Below the pieces are notes generated by a model. The model was not told the DNA's origin, ran no database searches, and worked only from the letters and a program-made list of their open reading frames with translations. Positions 22,616-34,018 of a stretch of 64,000 nucleotides of DNA are shown here, in pieces. The position numbers were made by a program, and so were the translations under genes. Position 1 is the stretch's first letter. The number at the start of each line of letters is the position of its first letter. This stretch comes from Stachybotrys elegans (Eukaryota; Ascomycota; Sordariomycetes; Hypocreales; Stachybotryaceae), in assembly GCA_020746835.1 (NCBI GenBank), contig JAGPNK010000007.1, positions 992,001 to 1,056,000 of the forward strand, written 5' to 3'.

Positions 22616-24615
22616 ATGGCGTTCCACTTGACTGCTTCGGCAGTGTCCTCAACCGCCCTGCGCATAAGTGCTTTGGTGGCCCTGAGATATGTGAGTCGTC
22701 TTGATTCTGGATCTGCGGCCTGAATACTGACGCTTCATAGATTCCCGTGAGTTCTTCGGGAGCTGTTTACCCTGGCTCACGTTCTAATCAAGACAGGCTC
22801 ACTTCCATCTCATCACAGTCGCCCTCTTCGTAGTCTTCGTTTCCTCATTTTTCAATGGCTTTACCTCGCAACCGCTTCTGGAGGTTGTCAGCGATGAAGT
22901 CGACGTCCTTGTCGAGGAGACCCCCATCGAATCCGATGCCGCGACGGGAGAACCTGACGTGGTCGCGCAAGAGGTCGTCCTTCGGGAGCAGGTAGTTGTT
23001 GAGGAGAAATACCCCTCCCCTCGCGATGTTTTACTTTATGGGATGCCTAGCAGAGCATTCCCCAAGCTGTCAGCCCTGACATTTCTTCTTAACCTACTCC
23101 TGGTTGGCTTCACCGTTGATGCCTTGTACGGCGCCACCTATTTCTATCCAGTTGACGACCTGTCCTTTGTACGCCTGGGCTACGTCTCTCATTCGCAGGC
23201 CAACTTTCTCATCAGGGAGCCCGACCAAACCAAGATGCCAATCACCATGGAAATCCACATCAAGGAGACCTTGGCCGCTGTGGACAACCCGTCGTGGCAG
23301 AGAGTGGGCAGCCTCGCCTTGACCAGCAATGATACCGACTTTACTAGCACTTTGACGGTACCCCTCACCCATCCTGGACAACGCCTGTATGAATGGAGAA
23401 CCTCCAACAACCACACCGGGCAGTTTATGACCCCGCCGAAGCCTGGCAATATGCCTAACCTGAACGATGGAAAGTTCACTTTCTTGTCCACTTCATGCAT
23501 CCTACCTCATTTCCCTTACAACCCCATGGATCATCATCTTTCTATTCCAGGCATGCGGCATCTCGCTGAGAAGCTGCCGGAGCTGGGTGCGCAGTTCATG
23601 CTTTTCCTAGGAGATTTCATCTACGTCGACGTGCCTCGCCGGTTTGGCAAGTCAACCGACGAGTATCGCAAGCAGTACCGACAGGTCTATGCTTCGCCAG
23701 ACTGGGCTCCCGTCGCCCAAAATCTGAGCTGGATTCACGTGCTGGATGACCACGAGATTTCTAACGACTGGTCCTCGAACACCACTGGAGTATACAATGC
23801 TGCTATCAACCCTTGGAACATCTACCACGCCTCTGTCAATCCACCTCCGGCCGCGGCGGCGAGCAGTTTGAGTGGACGGCCCCGCGCTCCAACCTGGTTC
23901 GAGTTTGTGCAAGGGCCCGCCAGCTTCTTCATGATGGACACGCGCAGCTACCGCTCCCATAACTCGCTTCCATTCGATTCGGAGGAGAAAACCATGCTGG
24001 GAGAGCACCAGCTCGCCGATCTCCTGGCGTGGCTTGCCCGACCAGAGCCCAAAGGAGTCAAGTGGAAGATTATCGCCTCCTCAGTGCCCCTGACAAAGAA
24101 CTGGCCGGTCAATGTTCAGGACACCTGGGGCGGCTTCCTGTCTGAGCGACAGAAAATTCTTGAGGCTATGTGGAACACAGGTTCGAAGGGATACGGTGTT
24201 GTGACCTTGTCGGGTGATCGACACGAGTTTGCTGCTACAAAATTCCCACCTCCTCCTGAATCTCAATGGTCGGAGACTGCCGCTGCCTACGAGTTCTCTA
24301 CCAGCCCTCTGAACCAGTTCGCATCTCCCATCCCCACATACAGACAGACGGATGATCAAGACGTGATGCTGAAGTAAGTCCCCGAATATTGCTCTTCGCT
24401 GCCCAATACTTACCAAGGGCCAAATTAGGTACATTTCTTCGGGTCGATCCAAGTTTGCTGCGATTACTATTGAGGATATTGCAGGAGAAAGCACTCTTCA
24501 ATTTCGCCTTTACATCAACGGTGAAGAGGCATGGAGCACCGTGATTGTGGCGCCTCATTTCCCTAAGTCTGACAGCTCTTTTGGATCAATCTGGGACAAG
24601 CTCAAGTTCACGTAG
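22616..24615 (+). CDS. PhoD-like metallophosphatase, membrane-anchored
   Basis: Four exons, 22616-22690, 22741-22746, 22797-24373 and 24429-24615, give 614 residues. The second exon is a 6 bp micro-exon (ATTCCC, Ile-Pro) with GTGAGT donors and AG acceptors on both sides. Omitting it keeps the frame but loses the RxIP step I expect in the family. Hydrophobic segments lie at about 30-48 and 105-130. The metal-binding PhoD features follow: FLGDFIYVD, HVLDDHEISND and SGDRHEFAATKF, with the DDHE and GDRH motifs complete. The enzyme is probably a phosphodiesterase/phosphomonoesterase facing the ER lumen or outside. The last intron interrupts the codon of the Lys before YISSGRSKF. The substrate is unknown. 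Confidence 0.88.
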
Positions 24616-25135
24616 ATTTCCAAAATCTGGGAATGGCATTTGGCGGAATCTAGTAAACGCTTACTTCAAGGATATACTATATGTTCGACGCCACGAACTG
24701 GAGGAACAGGCGCACAATCACTGTAGAACAAATTCATAATTAGTTAGCACCACCATATTGAAGAAATCTGCTTTAATTCATCGCTTTAGTAGCATGCTAG
24801 TTTGGGTGTTGGTGCCACCGATATAGTCAGGGTTGACCACAAGTGGATTGGCCGACATTTAATGCAGATTCTGCTGAGACCCAGGCTTTCAGTATCGTCA
24901 CCCGATGGTGTCAAGAATCGGCCGTGATGGGGATTAACTCGACTATCGAAACGGAGTAGGAGGAAGTCAGCTCCGTTCGGCACCGAACTCCACTTTCAAT
25001 CCCGCGCCTTCACCGCCTTCAGTAGCCCCTCTAAAATTCTTGCCAAAAATCTATTTCGCGGCAAAATTTCTCGAAATCCCCAGACCATTGAAACGCAGCG
25101 CTCTCATCGCTGCCTACTACAATCAATCGCACATC
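24616..25135. other. Intergenic stretch between PhoD and RRP15
   Basis: It holds the 3' flank of the PhoD gene and the promoter of RRP15. No further feature is recognised. Confidence 0.5.
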
Positions 25136-26041
25136 ATGGCTGGACCGGCTGGAAAGAAACGCGCGAACGATAGCGGGACTGTCAGGATTCCCAAGAAGCA
25201 AAAAAGAAAACAGCAGTACCACAGCGAATCCGAGGATGATGCCCAGGATTTCGATGCAGTGAACCTGCTGGACTCTGACGACGACGACATTCACAATGCT
25301 AGAGTGGAGGATCTTTCGGATCAAAATGATGCCTCTTCTGATGCTTCGAGCTCCGACGGCGAACAGGTGGCCCAGGAGAAGACGACAAAGCAGCCGAAAG
25401 GCAAGAAATTGAAGGACGACGATTCTCCGGCCGAGGATGAGGACGACTCGGAGGAGGACAACGAAGACGAAGACGAAGACATGGAATACGATGAGGCGGA
25501 TGGCGAACCCTCGAACAAGAAGACGAAATCCAAGAGAAACGACCCCACAGCCTTTGCAACATCTCTCTCGAAAATTCTATCTACCAAATTGTCAAGCTCG
25601 AGGCGTGCAGATCCAGTTCTTGCTCGCAACGCCGACGCACAAGAGTCATCCAGGGCTGCTGTAGACGCCGCGCTGGAGGCCAAAGCGAAGAAGCAACTGC
25701 GAGATCAGAAGAGGAAGGCGCTGGAAAAGGGTCGCGTAAAGGACGTGCTGGTCGCAACGACGAATCACACAACTGGCGAAGTCGAGACGTCGACCGCCAC
25801 CATCATGGAGACGGAGAGGAGATTGCGAAAGGTCGCGCAGCGTGGTGTGGTCAGGCTCTTCAATGCTGTACGCGCAGCGCAAGTCAAGGCGGTAGAGGCG
25901 GAGAAGAACACCAAGAAGCAGGGAGTCATTGGCATCAGCCGAAGAGAGGAAAAGGTCAACGAGATGAGCAAAAAGGGATTCTTGGAACTTATCGCCTCAG
26001 GCGGTGGAGGCTTGAAGAAGGGTGCGCTCGAGGAGGCGTGA
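25136..26041 (+). CDS. RRP15: Ribosome biogenesis protein Rrp15
   Basis: A single exon of 301 residues. The frame runs further upstream through a TTG, but the first ATG is at 25136. The N-terminal 115 residues are low-complexity, with acidic blocks (EDEDDSEEDNEDEDEDMEYDE) and basic nuclear-localisation-like KKQKRKQ. The RRP15 domain follows (about 135-280), with DPTAFATSLSKILSTKLSS, a K/R-rich helix, and the conserved ERRLRKVAQRGVVRLFNAVRAAQ. Rrp15 acts in the nucleolus on pre-60S particles, in cleavage of the 27S/35S precursor. It converges with YAH1. Confidence 0.92.
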   Translation: MAGPAGKKRANDSGTVRIPKKQKRKQQYHSESEDDAQDFDAVNLLDSDDDDIHNARVEDLSDQNDASSDASSSDGEQVAQEKTTKQPKGKKLKDDDSPAEDEDDSEEDNEDEDEDMEYDEADGEPSNKKTKSKRNDPTAFATSLSKILSTKLSSSRRADPVLARNADAQESSRAAVDAALEAKAKKQLRDQKRKALEKGRVKDVLVATTNHTTGEVETSTATIMETERRLRKVAQRGVVRLFNAVRAAQVKAVEAEKNTKKQGVIGISRREEKVNEMSKKGFLELIASGGGGLKKGALEEA

Positions 26042-26254
26042 GCTGGGAACGTCAGATGGTTATAAGTTGTATCGAATGGTCTAAGACGGAATTCAAATAA
26101 GATACCCTGACTGCATAACCGCCGATGTGAAGTCGAGTTGTTCCACATTCCATCATCTATGGTCGCACACTATAGTACATACGATCCTTTCTTAAATCAG
26201 TATCTAGTTTACAAGTAAAATGTCAGAGCTCCTCTAGGCCAGCTCGATGCGCGG

Positions 26255-26877
26255 TTATTTAAAGTCGCTTGCTTGAAGGTTCCTCGTCATGGAGGGCAGC
26301 TTGACGACAAGGCCGTCCAAGTCCTTCGTCATCTTGACCTGGCAGCCCAAACGGCTCGTCTCGGTCAAGCTAAAGGCCAGGTCGAGCATGTCGTTCTCAT
26401 CATCCTCTGGTTCGGGCATCTTGTCGTAAAACTCCTCGTCCTTGACAATTACGTGGCAGGTTGAGCAGGCGCACGATCCTCCGCAGGCGCCCTCCATCTC
26501 CAAATCGTGGCCCTGCGCAATATCGAGCAGGTTATCTCCCTCACACACAGCAATCTTGTGCTCCACGCCCTCTTTGTCGATAAAGGTGACCCATAGTCTG
26601 CAAACATATAAGCCTGAGAAGTCAACCGGCCGCTTCCAGATGTTACTCACTCCTCACCCGGCTTCGGCTCCGTCAAATGCCCGTGTCGGTTTGGTACGGT
26701 GGTGGAGAATCCCCGGCTGCATATCGAGGTCGAGGATGTCCGCGTAGGAAGCGATACGCGAGGCTGGAACTTGGGGGTCGATCGAGTAATCGCCGAGAGC
26801 GTGGGACTGGGAGCACTTCGAACGGAGCAGGACAGCCTGGAGAGGCCCCGCGAGAAAGTTCTTGACGCAGGCATCAT
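26255..26877 (-). CDS. YAH1: Mitochondrial [2Fe-2S] ferredoxin (adrenodoxin type)
   Basis: Two exons, 26651-26877 and 26255-26597, give 189 residues. Residues 1 to about 60 are a typical mitochondrial presequence rich in R, S and T with no acid (MMPASRTFSRGLSRL). The start is the first of two adjacent ATGs; the open frame upstream looks non-coding. The ferredoxin domain has the cluster ligands Cys114, Cys120, Cys123 and Cys161 in C-X5-C-X2-C...C spacing, plus the acidic partner-binding helix EPEDDENDMLD. Yah1 passes electrons from ferredoxin reductase in the matrix to iron-sulphur cluster assembly, heme A and ubiquinone synthesis. It is head-to-head with UGO1, another mitochondrial gene. Confidence 0.95.
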
Positions 26878-27282
26878 CTGGCCCGGTGGTGGCGGTACCG
26901 AAGGATCCGTAAACCTGTGGTGTCGACTGAAGTCGGGATGAAATATCGCAATTGCCCGCCAAGCGCAATTATAGATCGGCGTCTGTGCTGGCGGATGCAA
27001 ATGCCTTGAACGTCGTTGGCTGGTCCGATCCCTTAAGTCGGGTCCTCCGCCTCATGTCCGAAGGAAAAAGCCATGCCTCTAGAGCTCCGATAAGCGGGCT
27101 TATCGGGCGACAAATTCGTCTACCGGGGTCTACAGGATTGGCTTAGCGCAGAGACTTGCAGAGTTGCATGATTTCATATGCGAGGATGCATTTGTGGTAA
27201 CCCCAACCTCGTCCTCTTCATCGGCCGCCGTATCTGCTCCAGACACGGCCGCATCGGATGCAGATAGGCTCCCACGGCAATC
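26878..27282. promoter_or_regulatory. Divergent promoter region of YAH1 and UGO1
   Basis: A 405 bp gap lies between the two start codons. There is no TATA box. Both products are mitochondrial, so co-regulation is plausible but not shown. Confidence 0.4.
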
Positions 27283-28879
27283 ATGTCTTCTCACAGAGAT
27301 GGGGTCAATCCCCTGAGGCCGTACTACAAGCCTCCGACAATTGGCGAGCCGTCGGCCCCGAGTCCACGACCCAACCCGAAGCCCTTCTCCTCAGGCAATG
27401 CGACGAGCGCCAAGTACGCGTCCAAGGCGCGCGACATGTTCTCAGACCTCGATTACAATGATTATCTCGATGAATCGTCGCCTTCTGTCTTCAGGAGCAT
27501 CAAGGATCTCCTGGATGAGCTCATGTGGAAGTATACTTCGGTCCTGATGGCCCAACCCTTCGAAGTGGCCAAGACTATCCTGCAGGTCCGCGACCAGGAT
27601 TTGAACGCCATCTTCTCGCCAGAGACTGAGCCAGAGGGTCTCAAGAGAAGAATTTCCAGCCAGGGTGTCACCATGTACGAGGTTCGTAGCTCTGGAACCC
27701 TGCAGCACGCAATCTGGGTCCGCGAAAGCTCACCGCCACTAGTTTCACGAGTCGGATTCCGAAGGCGAGGAACCAGCGTACTTCACATCTAATGACCCTC
27801 ACACGCCAACGCCGGCATCGAAAAACCGCTCCGGTCGTCGGGTCCCTTCCCCTCCGCAATCCCCGACACTGCCGAAGAAAGCCTCCGGCAACTCGGAGCA
27901 ATACTTGACACTTCGAAGACCGGATTCCTTACTAGAGGTCATCGGTCAACTCTGGCAGCGAGAAGGTGCTTGGGGTGTTTGGAAGGGCTCGAACGCTACC
28001 TTCCTATACACGATTCTTCAATCACTCTTTGAGAATTGGTCACGGAGTTTTTTGAGTGCCATCTTCAATGTTCCGGATCTGGGGGTTAAAGACGACCTGG
28101 AGCGGCTCGTCGATATCGCGTCTCCTTATCCATGGGCTTCTCTACTGGTGGCCGGCGTGGCTGCCGTTGCGACTGGCGTGATCCTGGCCCCTTTGGATCT
28201 CGTTCGCACAAGGTGAGTCAAGTTGGAATGATGCATAACGCATGACCCTCCTTCTCAATGCAACCAACTAACGCCCCGTAGACTCATCGTGACGCCTAGC
28301 TCTAGCGGGCAACGTCGGACTCTGGCTACCCTTCGAGCTCTCCCCTCGTACTTCTGCCCGCCCAGAATCCTTCTGCCCACCATTCTCCACTCGCTGGTGC
28401 ACCCAGTCTTGACTCTGTCGACGCCGCTGGTTCTCAGAACCCGGTTCATGATTGACAGCCAAGTGTCGCCCATGACCTTCTCTTTCTCCAAATTCCTCGC
28501 CTCTTCAGCGGCCGTCATGGTCAAACTGCCCTTGGAAACTGTTTTGAGACGTGGCCAAGTAGCGGCGCTTTCATCCTCGCCATATGTCCAAGCCTTGACT
28601 GAGAACGAGCAGAAGCTGCAAACTGTTGTCCTCCCCGGACGATATGATGGCCTCCTCGGAACCATGTATCATATTGCGACGGCCGAAGGTACCAGGGAAG
28701 TCCCCGCGAAGCCAACGACAACTAAGAAGGGCAAAGGCAAGGCGAAGGCACAGCAGCCGATTATCCTCCAAGGCCAAGGCCTACCGGGTCTATGGAGAGG
28801 CTGGAAAGTCAACTGGTGGGGTCTGGTTGGCCTTTGGACCGCAACCGCCATCGGAAACGGTGGCGAGGGCGAGTTTTAG
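27283..28879 (+). CDS. UGO1: Mitochondrial fusion protein Ugo1 (degenerate carrier family)
   Basis: Three exons, 27283-27681, 27743-28212 and 28282-28879, give 488 residues. The first donor is GTTCGT, which is unusual, but the spliced product reads MYEFHESDSEGEEPAYFTS and keeps the frame through an acidic Ser/Pro-rich linker. The N-terminus reads NPLRPYYKPPTIG and NDYLDESSPSVFRSIKDLLDELMWKY. Carrier-type repeats show P-x-[DE]-x-x-[KR]-like signatures: QPFEVAKT, APLDLVRTR and LPLETVLRR. A Lys-rich insert (TTTKKGKGKAKAQQ) precedes the last helix. Ugo1 sits in the outer mitochondrial membrane and joins the GTPases Fzo1 and Mgm1 in mitochondrial fusion. The length fits filamentous-fungal orthologues. 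Assignment rests on the overall pattern; another carrier-like protein is less likely. Confidence 0.85.
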
Positions 28880-29440
28880 AAGCCTGACAACGTAGGATTT
28901 GGGTCGGCCGCGCAATTTGCCGGCATGGAGTTGCGGCTGCGATCTCTCCTCAGCGAGTTTCACGATGGGACGGCATGATATCCACCTCCATTTCAAAATG
29001 TAAATAAGTAGTATGGTTTATGTCATTGTATACGACACCCTGTGATGTGGAACGCCGAGAAACAGATTGTCAACAGCACAGGACTAGTAGTAGCCCTTTG
29101 AAATCCATGGAATCACTGAAAGGTATTACGGTGCTCAATTTGAAATCCGTTAGCTACCTATTACAGAATGCGACCGTGCCAAACTGTGAGGATATTTGAT
29201 AACGGACTAGCCGCTTCTTATCGTCACGTGAACTGGCGTTTCCTTCAACCACGGGCGCTCTGCCTTGCACCTTTTGATCGTGCAACCCTTCTTCACAACT
29301 CTGAAAGTCATCAGCTTCTGCAACGGCGGAAAGGATCACATCGATATTGCGAAATGACTTGACATCGCTGTTCAGCATTTCAGTCCGTACAAGTGGCACA
29401 GAGTCTAACCGCGCTGTGGCCACCTTTCTACCCATCTACG
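28880..29440. other. Intergenic stretch between UGO1 and SHG1
   Basis: It contains the 3' flank of UGO1 and the promoter of SHG1. No TATA box or repeat is recognised. Confidence 0.5.
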
Positions 29441-31783
29441 ATGGCTACCTCAACTACGGAACAAGCGACCGTTGCGCCAGCAGTCCAAAAGTCTCCTGCG
29501 CAGCCCAAATTTAAGGCCTCCGATCTACCGTTGCCTTCGGCAACGCGCGCCGCCATCGAATCTCTTGCGCTAAGCTTCAAGAAAGAGGGAGCCTACGATT
29601 CGATTAGGAAACAGGTTTGGGAGAAGTTTGAGGCCGGTGTATGTGGTCCTGCTGAATCACCTCGTTACCAAGGCTCACCAGACTACAGGACTACGAAGCG
29701 CAGGTTACCAAGTCGATTCTCGAAGTTGCAGAGCAAGAGGTGGAACGAAACCCCCAACAACTCCTCACTCTTGATCGACGGAAAGCTGCAGCCCTCATCG
29801 ATGGTGCCCTTGAGCGCTCGGGTGTATATCAAAAAGCAGAAGCCGTTATTAGCGAATTGATCGATATCCGGGCCATTGAGGATCGTATTCGCGATGTTCG
29901 CCGCGTCGGGATAGGCGAGGAGGCAGCCGAGAAGGAGAAAATTAGGGGCGCAAAGACGGACGAAGAATACGCAGCTGATACAGAAGCACGAAGAGCCGAA
30001 AGAGAAAGAATTCGCAAGGAGCTCAGGGATAAAGAAGCAGCCATCGAAGAGGAAAAGCGTCGAATTGCTAGAGAAGAGCGAAAGCGCGAGGAGCAGGAAC
30101 GTGAGAAGGCCGAGCTCAAACGCCAGGAAGAAAGGGACGAGCGGCGACGGAAGCGAGAGCAAGAGAGGGAAGAAAGAGAAAAGGAACGCGACCGCCAAAG
30201 GGAGCTACGTCATAAGGAGCGAGAGCGCCGGGAACGGGAGCGTGAGCAAGAACGAGAGGTCCGCGACCGCGACAGAGAGAGGACGCGGGATCGAGAGCTC
30301 AGCCGCCATCGCAGCCGCAGCCGTGACAAGCCGCGCGGTGAAAAGGAGAAGGTCCCGGTCGAACTCAAAAGTAAACTTTCCAAAGAGGACAATGAGAGAC
30401 TGGAGCAGGAAGCACTGGCTGATCTCTTGCGAGAAAGCAACAACTCTTCTCAAAGGAAGCCAGAGATGGAGATTGATGCGGCACTGGCACCACCGCCAAG
30501 AAAATCCGGGCCTGCCTCTGCCATCAATCCTATTCGCCGAGATTCTCCCCGAGTGGCTGATTCCAGGAAGCCCGCTGACAGCAGAGACGTCAAGTCTACG
30601 AGCGACGTGAAGCGATCCGAGTCGGGGGATATCAGAGCGTCAAGTCGCAGCAGCGCACGCGACCGAGGTGCGGATAGGAAGCTCGACCGCGACCAAGATG
30701 ATCGCTCCAGGCGTGATCGACGTTCCCGCTCTCCGCGACGTGACCGGAGCCCTTCTCGCACGCGAGCAAGGCGTGATAGAAGTCGCTCTCATCTGAGACG
30801 GGACAGGAGCCGATCTCGGACCAGGAGGGATGATATGCGGGAGCGGAGCCGCTCGAGAGCGAGGTATGACCGATATGAGCGAAGTCGGTCACGTCGGCGT
30901 GAACGCAGTCGCTCTCCGCTCAGATCCGACCGACATGATAGAAGCAGGTCGCGGACTAAGCTAGACCGACGAGACCGCAGCCGTGACAGGCGGGATCGCG
31001 ACCGCTCACCTCTACGCACCGATAGACGAGACAGAGAGAGAAGTCGTTCCCGGACGCGACGTGAGCGCAGCCATTCGCGTGATGCGACTCGACGGCTTGG
31101 GGGAGATCACTACGACCCAAGGGAGCGGAATCGATCCCCGCCTCGCCGAAGGAGCAGGGACAGAGATCGGGATCGTGACGGAGACGACAGAGCAAGAGAT
31201 AGGGACCGTGATCGCGACAGAGATCGTATTCGAGACCGAAGAAGCCGCTCTCGCTCACGACCGACATGCATGGATAAGGAGGACATGGAAGAGTGGAAAC
31301 GCGAAGAGGTCAAAAAACGAGAAAGAGAAGCGAAGGCATATCTGGCAGCCCAGAAGGACGCCAGAGCAAAAGGCCTCCCAATCCCCGGAGTGGACGATAA
31401 GAGACCCGGTAAGCAGCGCTGATGAATATTTCTTGGAGATGAGCATATGCTAAATATTGCTACTAGCTCGCGACGATCGAAGGAAGAGCCGGTCACGAAG
31501 CCGCAGCCGCGATAGAATCCGAGAGCGGGATAGAGAACGCGACCAGGACCGCAATCGCCGCGATAGGGACCGGGATGACCATGAGAGCATCAAGGACAGA
31601 GACAGAGACAGGGAAAGGAACAGAGATCGCGATAGATCCCGCGACCGCGCTCGTGAGAGGGATCGGGACAAGGACCGAGATCGAGACCGTGACCGCAGAA
31701 GCCGGCGAGACCGGTCCCTTTCTCCGCGCCGTGATCGTCGAGATCGTAGTCGGAGTCGGCGACGGAGCCGGAGCCGAGCATGA
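29441..31783 (+). CDS. SHG1: COMPASS subunit Shg1 (BOD1/SHG1 domain) with long RS/RD-rich tail
   Basis: Three exons, 29441-29638, 29689-31408 and 31467-31783, give 744 residues. The first intron (50 bp) cuts through the N-terminal BOD1/SHG1 domain (about 30-120): IESLALSFKKEGAYDSIRKQVWEKFEAG then DYEAQVTKSILEVAEQEVERNPQQL. After about residue 130 comes a long ER/KR-rich coiled coil. Then more than 350 residues are SR, RD and RS dipeptides, broken by a short SHG1-like non-repetitive block (MDKEDMEEWKREEVKKREREAKAYLAAQKDARAKGLPIPG, about 610-650). Shg1 is a Set1/COMPASS subunit for histone H3 Lys4 methylation. Budding yeast Shg1 is far shorter. The tail resembles SR splicing factors and could bring RNA or the splicing machinery to chromatin; that is inference. 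Confidence 0.85.
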
Positions 31784-32173
31784 GACATATACAAGGGAAG
31801 CAGGAGGAATTGGGTACTGGGAGCCTAGAGAGCACGTAGAAGGAAGGCATGGAGTGATTGTATGATACCCATAATTACTAGTACTTCTATAAATTGTACG
31901 ATCAAGGATACACGAGAATGGGTGCAATGAAACAGCGGGCTCCCCAGTAGATGATCCAAAAGAGACCATTCGTCCGATGGAGCGTTAATAAGGTTGAGGA
32001 ACGTCTCAAGGAAAGACTACCGCCAGCTGTAAAACACATGACTCTCTAGATGCCGTTGAAATACGCCGGTAACGACCATTGCTGTTATCAAAAACAAATA
32101 ACTCATATCCCGCCCCCGCAGCGTAGAGGGGCTTTTTCTATTACAGTTCATCCAACACATGGGTTCCGTATTC
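31784..32173. other. Convergent 3' flanks of SHG1 and the transporter gene
   Basis: A 390 bp gap between convergent genes. Nothing beyond likely 3' untranslated DNA is seen. Confidence 0.5.
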
Positions 32174-33733
32174 TCATTCCGCGCCCAGCCAAGCCTGGAC
32201 CATGGTGACGCTCTTGGAAGCAACGCCCGTGGTATGGAGGACGCCACCGAAGAGGACGAGGGTGAAGAATGCGGCGACGGCCACGATGATGGTTCGGCGT
32301 GCGCCACGTCGCAGTCCGACCTGAGAGTTCTCCGAGTTCCATACCGACGAAGCCCAGAACTTGGACGAATTCCAGCCCTTCTCCAGCTGGTCGTAGCCAA
32401 GAGAGTAGTAGGTGAGACCACCCAGGGCAACGGCATAGCCCAGGCACTGGAGCCCAGTGATGTTGCTGTTCCAAATCATGACGGAAATGACAACGAGCAG
32501 AATGTTCTTGAGAATGCCAGTCAGGGTCATGACCAGGCCAGAGGTCTTGCCGATCTGTAGGCAGTTAGCGACAATGCCTAGGGACTGTGTTTGTGGGGAG
32601 CGTAAGACTTACGAGGAAAACACTAGCAATGTTGAGCATGAATGCAACCATGGCATTGAGCAGCAGCATGCCGTAGCCAGCCTTGGCCATGTCCTCCACT
32701 TGGAACTTGGGAAGTTCAGTGGGTATGGCAACAATGAAGTTCATGACAGCGCAGACAGGAGCATAGTAGTAAAGGCCAACGAGAGGATCCATCTTGAGGC
32801 CCTCGCCGCTCAGCATGACCTGAATCATGACCAGTCGCAACGCCTCGAAGATGATTCCGCCGACTTGGTACATGAATCCAACCATGGAGAAGTCGATTTC
32901 GCCAGCACTGGACAGACCGACACCCAGGACAATGACGAGGATGTTGAGAAACTTGTTCAGACTGGGGTCGGCGACGCGCCAGATCCAGGAGACGATGAGA
33001 ACAGCGACAGGGGATGCGGCCTTGAGCATCTGGATAAAAGCGACGGAAAGGTAGAGGTAGACAACGTTGGAGCAGACGAGCGATCCGGAGTAGCAGAAGC
33101 CGATGGGGAGAATGGTGCGTATGTACATGCGACCGCTCAGGGGGAGAGTGCGACGGCTATCGAGGAGGCTCGTGGTGCGCGCGAGGATCTGGGTCGCAGC
33201 AGTGGCGAAGACGAGATGCCATGTCGTCAGGAGGATAGCTAAGAAGATGTGAGCGAGACTGGAATCGTGTAGCGGGCAGGCTGGGAGCCAATCGAGGAGG
33301 CAGGTTGCACATACGGTATCCTGTGTAAGAGAAGCAGCGTTAGCATAGAACCAAATGGCTAGTGATGGGCATTTCGGAGACGTGAATCGAAAGTTCCCGT
33401 CGCCGGATATGCCAGTCGGAGAGGTTGGGGATGTCTTACGGAAGCCAGCCGTGTCAATGAGCCACTTGTTGAAGAGAATGGTCAAGTTGGAGAAGACGAT
33501 CCAGTTCCTAGAGGAGCGCGAAGCCGTCAGCAATCGGCCCAAGACCAACAAAGAAAGCCGATCATGTTCGAGGTCGCATACAGAATATAGAAGGCAGGAT
33601 GCAGGCCTCGAGACTTGAGATTAGGCTTATCAGTGATGGGAAGCTCCATTTCCATTTCCATCTGGAGGTCGGAGATGTCTGCTGAGGGCCGCGAGGCGAT
33701 GGTCGGCGACGAGGCGGTGGAAGAGGATCGCAT
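32174..33733 (-). CDS. Triose-phosphate/nucleotide-sugar transporter family (TPT/DMT) membrane protein
   Basis: Five exons on the minus strand, 33582-33733, 33440-33507, 33315-33320, 32613-33238 and 32174-32554, give 410 residues. Exon 3 is a 6 bp micro-exon (GATACC). Splicing it in restores the family motif FRYPILLTTWHL (the R and Y codons come from it); omitting it leaves the frame intact but deletes Arg-Tyr. Ten membrane helices are expected. Seen are LFNKWLID in helix 1, LTTWHLVFATAATQILA, VVYLYLSVAFIQMLKAASPVAVLI, and GKTSGLVMTLTGILKNILLV, the conserved last repeat. Fungal members reside in the Golgi or ER and exchange sugar nucleotides or phosphorylated sugars. Substrate is not assignable. 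The first ATG in frame is 33733; an upstream GTG extension is not a likely start. Confidence 0.9.
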
Positions 33734-34018
33734 GTTGGGCAAAGCGAGTGCACGATATCTGGGAAGGGCAAGTTTGTCGAGAGGAGCGCGCGGTGCGGCG
33801 TGAATGGTTCTCGAGTCCAGGCTGTCGCCAAGAAGCACCCGAGATGCAAGATGTAATGCCGATCGCAGGTTTTTGCGGAAAGGGGGATGAATTAAGCAAT
33901 GGGTTGGAAAAAAAAAAATATGGGGTTTAATGCGCCGTCAATAAATGAACGTGTCGAATGGACAGATAGGCGTCCCGGCAAGAGACAACCCAAAGGACGG
34001 TCGCTAAAAGATGGTTCT

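Noticed and set aside
22193..22723. Long plus-strand frame upstream of the PhoD start
   Set aside because: It runs antisense through the p24 first exon; the real PhoD protein starts at the in-frame ATG 22616.
30205..31496. Arg/Ser-rich frames on the minus strand within SHG1
   Set aside because: They are shadows of the RS/RD repeat in the real plus-strand gene.
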